From: Erysipelothrix rhusiopathiae
Lineage (GTDB): Bacteria > Bacillota_I > Bacilli_A > Erysipelotrichales > Erysipelotrichaceae
DNA length: 10,615 nt
Direction: 5' to 3'
Assembly: GCA_902797585.1 (NCBI GenBank)
Contig: CADBTK010000137.1
Coordinates: forward strand, 1 to 10,615
The translations under genes were made by a program, and so were the position numbers. The notes under the pieces are model-generated. The model saw only the letters and a program-made list of their open reading frames with translations, was not told where the DNA came from and ran no database searches. Positions 7,415-10,615 of this stretch are shown here, in pieces (the first letter of the stretch is position 1; every line of letters starts with the position of its first letter).

Positions 7415-7723
7415 ATGGCAAAGTGGACACAAGATCAGTATGCTACTCGTTTACAAGAAATGAAACAAGAAGCACACGACAAGATGTGGTTATACATCGA
7501 AGTGAACGCAAAAGACTTCAATGAAGAATGTGAGCCAAAAACAAAAAACCTTACTCCATGTTGTAAAGCAATGTTAGATGCAATGCTTGAAGGAGATGGC
7601 TTCATTGTTGAACCAAAAATTCGCACAAAAGTTGCTGGATCTTTGACTATCCGTTACTACGTAGATAACTTACACCCATCTCGTAGAAAATATGCGGATG
7701 TAATGAAAGAACAACAAGGATAA
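7415..7723 (+). CDS. Conserved-looking hypothetical protein, 102 residues
   Basis: I do not recognise a family. The 102-residue product is soluble and highly charged, with no signal peptide or membrane segment. The first ~25 residues look like an amphipathic helix rich in K, E, Q and M. Cysteines occur at C38 and as a CC pair near residues 49-50 (TPCCKAML). The C-terminal half, VAGSLTIRYYVDNLHPSRRK, alternates like a beta strand followed by a basic segment. That regular pattern, codon use like the neighbours, an AAAGGA site 12 bases before the ATG (a long spacing) and a strong terminator just after the stop all support a real gene. It may be read from its own promoter or by read-through from the PocR-domain gene upstream. 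No function is assigned. Confidence 0.75.
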   Translation: MAKWTQDQYATRLQEMKQEAHDKMWLYIEVNAKDFNEECEPKTKNLTPCCKAMLDAMLEGDGFIVEPKIRTKVAGSLTIRYYVDNLHPSRRKYADVMKEQQG

Positions 7724-7724
7724 G

Positions 7725-7750
7725 AAGAGAAGAAACCTTCTCTTTTTTTC
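7725..7750 (+). terminator. Rho-independent terminator after the 102-residue ORF
   Basis: AAGAGAAG (7725-7732) pairs with CTTCTCTT (7737-7744) across the loop AAAC and runs into a T tract to 7749. It starts 1 bp after the stop codon. Confidence 0.9.
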
Positions 7751-7761
7751 TTGGAATTGAG

Positions 7762-7767
7762 TATAAT
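7762..7767 (+). promoter_or_regulatory. -10 box placed for a leaderless kinase mRNA
   Basis: A perfect TATAAT ends 6 bases before ATG 7774, so the usual -7 to +1 geometry puts the transcription start on the A of the ATG itself. No Shine-Dalgarno sequence is present. The -35 region falls in the preceding terminator T run and has no good match. Confidence 0.55.
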
Positions 7768-7773
7768 AAATGT

Positions 7774-8448
7774 ATGAAGAAAAACATCGTATTTACCATT
7801 AGTCGACAATTCGGATCCAATGGACGTGAAATAGGTCGTCGCTTGGCTGAATATCTTGATATTGGTTATTATAATAAAGAAATCATGAAACAAATTGCGG
7901 ATGATTTAGATATTAGTCCAGAGTTTTTTGAAGAAAAGAATTTAAATGATTCAGGATTTTTGACTATGACACGTTCGCCTTTTGGTCTTTCAAGTATTAC
8001 TGAGTTCAGTGTTAATGGACAATTCTATGAAAAGGCTAAGGATTTCATTCGCTCGATTGCTAATACCGAATCTGCTGTTATCATTGGACGTTGCAGTGAC
8101 TATATCTTAAAAGATAATCCAAATTGTATCAGTGTTTTTATTTATAAAGATTATGAAGATAGAATTCGCTGGGCAATGGATGAATACAATGTTCCAATGA
8201 AAAAAGTCGAACGCTTTGTTCAAGTTAAAGATTCAAAACGTTCAGGCTTTTATGAATATTACACGTCCAGAAAATGGGGAGATCCAGAAAACTACGATGT
8301 CATGATTAATATGTCACGCATGAGTGTAGAAGAAGCAGTTGAGTTATTGGCATCCATTTATGATAAACGCCTAGGAGTATCTTCTATTAAAGGAGCCTTC
8401 CAAGATCAATATTTGCATCATAAAGATATGTCGCCAGACAAAGCATAA
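7774..8448 (+). CDS. Cytidylate kinase-like P-loop protein
   Basis: This 224-residue soluble protein belongs to the cytidylate kinase-like family (Cytidylate_kin_2 type), distant relatives of CMP kinase whose true substrate is generally not established. The N-terminus has the family's nucleotide-binding loop, ISRQFGSNGREIGRRLA at residues 9-25, after a first beta strand, followed by DIGYYNKEI, which matches the usual PFYDKELI stretch. AVIIGRCSDYIL (about residue 105) corresponds to the conserved VIVGRCADYIL strand, and YEDRIRWAMDEY starts the helical lid region with basic residues. The tail ends in ordinary helix. True housekeeping Cmk is a different, better conserved protein and should be elsewhere in the genome. 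The gene has its own -10 box directly before the ATG with no ribosome site, and a terminator after it, so it is monocistronic. The fold is confident; the substrate is unknown. Confidence 0.85.
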   Translation: MKKNIVFTISRQFGSNGREIGRRLAEYLDIGYYNKEIMKQIADDLDISPEFFEEKNLNDSGFLTMTRSPFGLSSITEFSVNGQFYEKAKDFIRSIANTESAVIIGRCSDYILKDNPNCISVFIYKDYEDRIRWAMDEYNVPMKKVERFVQVKDSKRSGFYEYYTSRKWGDPENYDVMINMSRMSVEEAVELLASIYDKRLGVSSIKGAFQDQYLHHKDMSPDKA

Positions 8449-8450
8449 TA

Positions 8451-8481
8451 AAAGGAGAATCGTTTGATTCTCCTTTATTTT
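8451..8481 (+). terminator. Rho-independent terminator of the kinase-like gene
   Basis: AAAGGAGAATC (8451-8461) pairs perfectly with GATTCTCCTTT (8466-8476) around the loop GTTT, followed by ATTTTAT. It starts 2 bp after the stop. Confidence 0.9.
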
Positions 8482-8506
8482 ATAAACAAGGCTAAGACAT
8501 GTAGAT

Positions 8507-8538
8507 TGTGTATAGTGTGTAGTGTGTATAGTGTGTAT
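8507..8538 (+). repeat. Two-copy 16-bp tandem repeat
   Basis: The unit TGTGTATAGTGTGTAG (8507-8522) is repeated at 8523-8538 with a single difference at its last base. Each unit is itself built from TGTGTA steps, so slippage is a likely origin. Confidence 0.85.
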
Positions 8539-8630
8539 TAGGTTAGTTTTAGACTTGTTTATATTAGCTCTATGAATTGTAAGGGTTATTGCGTGATAGA
8601 AATCATCTTTGTCATTTATAGGATAAAGAG

Positions 8631-8659
8631 TTAGCAGACATCTCGAGTGTCTCTGCTAA
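8631..8659 (+). other. Strong hairpin of unknown role
   Basis: TTAGCA (8631-8636) pairs with TGCTAA (8654-8659), and GACA (8637-8640) with TGTC (8648-8651), with a two-base bulge (TC) and the loop TCTCGAG. There is no T run on either side, so it is not a standard terminator. It could be part of a small RNA, a transposon end remnant, or chance structure within a decayed coding frame. Confidence 0.55.
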
Positions 8660-8828
8660 ATACTTTAAAACGGAACAAGAACTATATAAATTCGGCAAGG
8701 ATGAATTCTAAAATATTGTCAGCAAATCGAGCTAAAAAACCTTACAATGAAATAATAATATATTTACGTTTACTTTACAAGTAGTTTACATTAAAAATAG
8801 TTAGAGATTCTAAACAATAGGAGTCCAT

Positions 8829-8859
8829 ATAAAAAAGACTGTTGTTTCCAACAGTCTTT
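8829..8859 (-). terminator. Rho-independent terminator of the NCS2 permease gene
   Basis: On the minus strand AAAGACTGTTG pairs with CAACAGTCTTT (8834-8844 with 8849-8859) across a GAAA tetraloop and continues into a T run. It lies 15 bp past the permease stop. The A run on the other side gives it some bidirectional character. Confidence 0.92.
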
Positions 8860-8874
8860 ACCGTTTAACTTATC

Positions 8875-10203
8875 TTACATCATGTAAGGACTTGCGAAGT
8901 AAATAATGAAGATTACTAACAAGATCCAAATGATTGGGTGGATTTCTTTCGAACGTCCAGCCGCACATAATGCGATAACGTATGCGATGAATCCAAAGGC
9001 AATCCCGTTAGAGATTGAGTAACACAAGATCATGAAGATGATTGTACAGAATGCAGCAATAGCCATTGCCATGTCATCCCAATCAACTCCAGCCATTTGT
9101 TGAGCCATCATGATACCAACAACAATTAATGCTGGTGCAGTAATTGAGTAAGTAACTGTACTCAAGATCAATGGTGAAATAAATACAGATAATAAGAATA
9201 GAACTCCAGTAGTTACAGCTGTAAGACCTGTACGTCCACCAACTCCAACACCAGAAGAAGATTCAACGAAGCTTGTTACAGTACTTGTACCTAATGCAGC
9301 ACCGAATACTGTACCGAATGCGTCAGCAAACATAGCTTTTTCCAAACCTTCCATTTCTCCATCTTCGTTGATTAATCCGATACTGTTACCAACCGCAACC
9401 AATGTTCCGGCTGTATCGAAGAAGTCAACGAATAAGAAGGAGAACAAGATAACGAAAGCGTTAAATGGGCTTGAGAATAATTCATCGAATCCACTTAAGA
9501 AGCTTCCTGCAGTACTGATTTCAAAGCTAGAAGTGAAGATTTGTTGAGGAACGGAAGGCATTCCTTCAATCCCCATACCACCTAAGATCATTCCAACTAC
9601 GGCGGTAATGACCATACCTACGAATACACCAGCAGGCACTTTTTTCATTACTAGAACAATAGTGATTGCTAAACCGAACAATGCTAATAATACACTTGGG
9701 TTTGTTAAGTCACCCAATCCAACCAATGTAGCAGGGTTTGCTACGATAATTCCAGCATTTTTCAATCCAACAAATGCAACGAAGAATCCAATACCAGCAC
9801 CAATAGCTAATTTCAATTGAACTGGAATTGCATCGATAATCATTTTACGAATTCCTGTTACCGAAATAATTAAGAAGATAATCCCGGAAATCATGACAGA
9901 AGCTAAAGCAGCTTGCCAAGAATATCCCATTGCTCCACATACTGTATAAGCAAATAAAGCGTTAACTCCCATTCCCGCTGATAAGGCAACTGGGTAATTT
10001 GCGATTAACCCCATCGCGATAGATGCAACACCACTTGCTAAAGCTGTTGCGAAGAAGACAGCAGATGTATCCATTCCTGCATCTCCTAAAATGGCTGGGT
10101 TTACACCTAAGATGTAAGCCATTGCCAAGAAGGTTGTAATCCCTGCAATTATCTCAGTTTTTACATCCGTTCCTTTCTCTTTCAGTTTGAAATACTTTTC
10201 CAT
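8875..10203 (-). CDS. NCS2-family purine permease (AzgA/PbuG type)
   Basis: A 442-residue integral membrane transporter of the AzgA branch of the NCS2 family, which imports purine bases such as hypoxanthine, guanine or adenine by proton symport. The N-terminus MEKYFKLKEKGTDVKTEIIAGITTFLAMAYI is the standard AzgA opening. About a dozen or more hydrophobic segments follow. The family motifs are clear: NPAILGDAGMD, ALSAGMGVNALFAYTV, FLFVDFFDTAGTLVAVG, and TSFVESSSGVGVGGRTGL in the substrate-binding region. A GTG at 10215 extends the frame by four residues, but the ribosome site would then touch the start, so ATG 10203 is preferred with GGTGA 8 bases upstream. The gene is monocistronic with a good promoter and terminator. 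Only about 29 bases separate the predicted transcript start from the ATG, so no purine riboswitch can fit. Which purine is carried cannot be told from sequence alone. Confidence 0.93.
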   Translation of the reverse strand: MEKYFKLKEKGTDVKTEIIAGITTFLAMAYILGVNPAILGDAGMDTSAVFFATALASGVASIAMGLIANYPVALSAGMGVNALFAYTVCGAMGYSWQAALASVMISGIIFLIISVTGIRKMIIDAIPVQLKLAIGAGIGFFVAFVGLKNAGIIVANPATLVGLGDLTNPSVLLALFGLAITIVLVMKKVPAGVFVGMVITAVVGMILGGMGIEGMPSVPQQIFTSSFEISTAGSFLSGFDELFSSPFNAFVILFSFLFVDFFDTAGTLVAVGNSIGLINEDGEMEGLEKAMFADAFGTVFGAALGTSTVTSFVESSSGVGVGGRTGLTAVTTGVLFLLSVFISPLILSTVTYSITAPALIVVGIMMAQQMAGVDWDDMAMAIAAFCTIIFMILCYSISNGIAFGFIAYVIALCAAGRSKEIHPIIWILLVIFIIYFASPYMM

Positions 10204-10238
10204 TCTCTCACTCACCCTTTCTTTGAAAGATGTTTTCT

Positions 10239-10267
10239 ATTATATGGGAAAGCCTGTATTTTATCAA
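10239..10267 (-). promoter_or_regulatory. Sigma-70/SigA promoter of the NCS2 permease gene
   Basis: On the minus strand TTGATA (10267-10262) and TATAAT (10244-10239) are exactly 17 bp apart. The predicted transcript start is near 10232. This is the best promoter in the window. Confidence 0.85.
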
Positions 10268-10284
10268 ATGATAATTTAACGTAA

Positions 10285-10336
10285 TTCCCAAAAAGTCCCC
10301 GGTCTTCTAAAAGTCGGGGATGAATTGGAATGGGAA
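10285..10336 (+). repeat. Imperfect hairpin at the left end of the IS
   Basis: TCCCCG (10296-10301) pairs with CGGGGA (10315-10320); inside, CTT (10304-10306) pairs with AAG (10311-10313) with a few unpaired bases, the bulged form typical of IS200/IS605 end hairpins. An outer pair, TTCCCA (10285-10290) with TGGGAA (10331-10336), can extend it. On the minus strand the stem is followed by CTTTTTG, so it may also terminate transcription heading out of the IS towards the permease. Confidence 0.65.
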
Positions 10337-10396
10337 ATGTTCTATAATATAATCAGTCATAAAGAGTAAATAAACACAATAAATTCGCATAATATT

Positions 10397-10615
10397 ATGA
10401 AATTAGATAATAATAACCATTCTTTATTCGCTAGGAATATCTTTGAAAAGATAGCCCCTTCTTATAATATAACTCTATTAGAATGGAATCATGGTGTAGA
10501 CCACGTTCATATCATGTTCAAAGCACATCCAAATACTGAAATATCTAAGTTTATCAACGCCTATAAGAGTGCTTCTTCAAGATTAATTAAGAAGAACTAT
10601 CCAGAAGTAAGAAAG
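10397..10615 (+). pseudogene. tnpA: IS200/IS605 transposase TnpA, N-terminal deletion, truncated by window end
   Basis: The frame gives 73 residues without a stop before the window ends. It carries the HUH metal-binding motif of Y1 single-strand transposases, H36-V-H38 in GVDHVHIMF, followed by FKAHPNTEISKFINAYKSASSRL, a characteristic block of this TnpA group. The catalytic tyrosine lies further on, outside the window. In well-studied members such as IS608 the HUH histidines are near residues 64 and 66; here they are at 36 and 38. The first residues MKLDNNNHS are the usual start of this group, but they join directly to LFARNIFEKI, skipping the first beta strand (the YHLVLVTKYRR-like segment). 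This suggests an in-frame internal deletion of about 25-28 residues, so the protein is probably inactive. No ribosome site is visible before the ATG. Family certain, deletion likely. Confidence 0.75.

Larger units (their letters stand above)
8482..8828 (+). other. Intergenic stretch with no supported gene
   Basis: About 350 AT-rich bases between two terminators that face each other. It holds a short tandem repeat, one strong hairpin, and short frames that might be gene debris: 8572-8634 (20 codons), 8622-8711 (29 codons and a stop, no start codon) and 8701-8784 (27 codons). None has a ribosome site. Around 8763-8789 the pentamer TTTAC occurs four times. I see no complete gene, tRNA or riboswitch. 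Confidence 0.7.
10281..10615 (+). mobile_element. IS200/IS605-family insertion sequence, left part
   Basis: The start of an IS200/IS605 element with its subterminal left-end hairpin and a tnpA gene that runs off the window. These elements have no terminal inverted repeats and make no target duplication; they move as single strands recognised through end hairpins. The bases just before it are TTTAAC (10275-10280), the same type of target reported for IS605 itself, so the boundary is tentatively put after that string. The right end and any tnpB lie outside. It abuts the -35 box of the purine permease promoter by about 13 bp. Confidence 0.7.

Noticed and set aside
8500..8540. CRISPR-like repeats.
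   Set aside because: The two copies are directly adjacent with no spacers and the sequence is low-complexity TG/TA; no cas genes are nearby.
9608..9820. Open frame of 70 codons on the plus strand inside the permease gene.
   Set aside because: It is antisense to a firmly identified membrane protein gene, has no ribosome site, and its N/T/P-rich composition is what opposite-strand reading of a hydrophobic gene gives.
10204..10215. GTG start for the purine permease.
   Set aside because: The GGTGA ribosome site overlaps this codon, and family members begin at MEK, matching ATG 10203.
10204..10400. Purine riboswitch upstream of the permease.
   Set aside because: The conserved purine aptamer core is not seen, the promoter lies only about 36 bp from the start codon, and the structured region upstream belongs to the IS end.

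Overview
The window looks like chromosome from a low-GC Gram-positive bacterium (Bacillota). The DNA is AT-rich, ribosome binding sites are strong AGGAGG/GGTGA types, and uvrA-hprK-lgt-trxB is a typical Bacillota housekeeping cluster. TGA is used as a stop while TGG encodes Trp, so the standard bacterial code applies and this is not a Mycoplasma-type code. The general flavour suggests Erysipelotrichia or a relative; that is an inference from protein style, not a measured placement.

Layout. (1) 1-952: 3' end of a sugar-PTS operon, with the C-terminal transketolase subunit (cut by the window edge) followed by an ascorbate/UlaB-type PTS IIB, closed by a strong terminator. (2) 984-6800: a tight four-gene operon, uvrA (nucleotide excision repair), hprK (HPr kinase/phosphorylase, the carbon-catabolite sensor of the PTS), lgt (lipoprotein diacylglyceryl transferase with an unusual ~110-residue C-terminal extension) and trxB (thioredoxin reductase), with overlapping or nearly touching genes and a terminator. 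(3) 6815-8481: three small separately punctuated genes, namely a stand-alone PocR-type sensory domain protein, an unrecognised 102-residue protein, and a cytidylate kinase-like P-loop protein. (4) 8482-8830: about 350 bp with no supported gene, holding a short tandem repeat, a long hairpin and small frames that may be gene debris. (5) 8829-10267, minus strand: an AzgA/PbuG-type NCS2 purine permease with a clear promoter and terminator. (6) 10281-10615: the left end of an IS200/IS605 insertion sequence with a tnpA that appears to lack about 28 N-terminal residues; it continues past the edge.

Functional links: HprK phosphorylates HPr, the phosphocarrier feeding PTS components such as the IIB here, so the first two blocks are related through carbon uptake and its control. 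The remaining neighbours show no obvious shared pathway.

The points most worth a second look are the Lgt C-terminal extension, which reads like a HAD-phosphatase-like domain without its catalytic aspartates in the place where the phosphatase gene ppaX sits in Bacillus; two genes (uvrA and the kinase) whose -10 boxes are so close to the ATG that their mRNAs should be leaderless; the single-domain PocR protein; and the internally shortened TnpA. I saw no CRISPR array, tRNA, rRNA or phage module, and no clear novel defence system.
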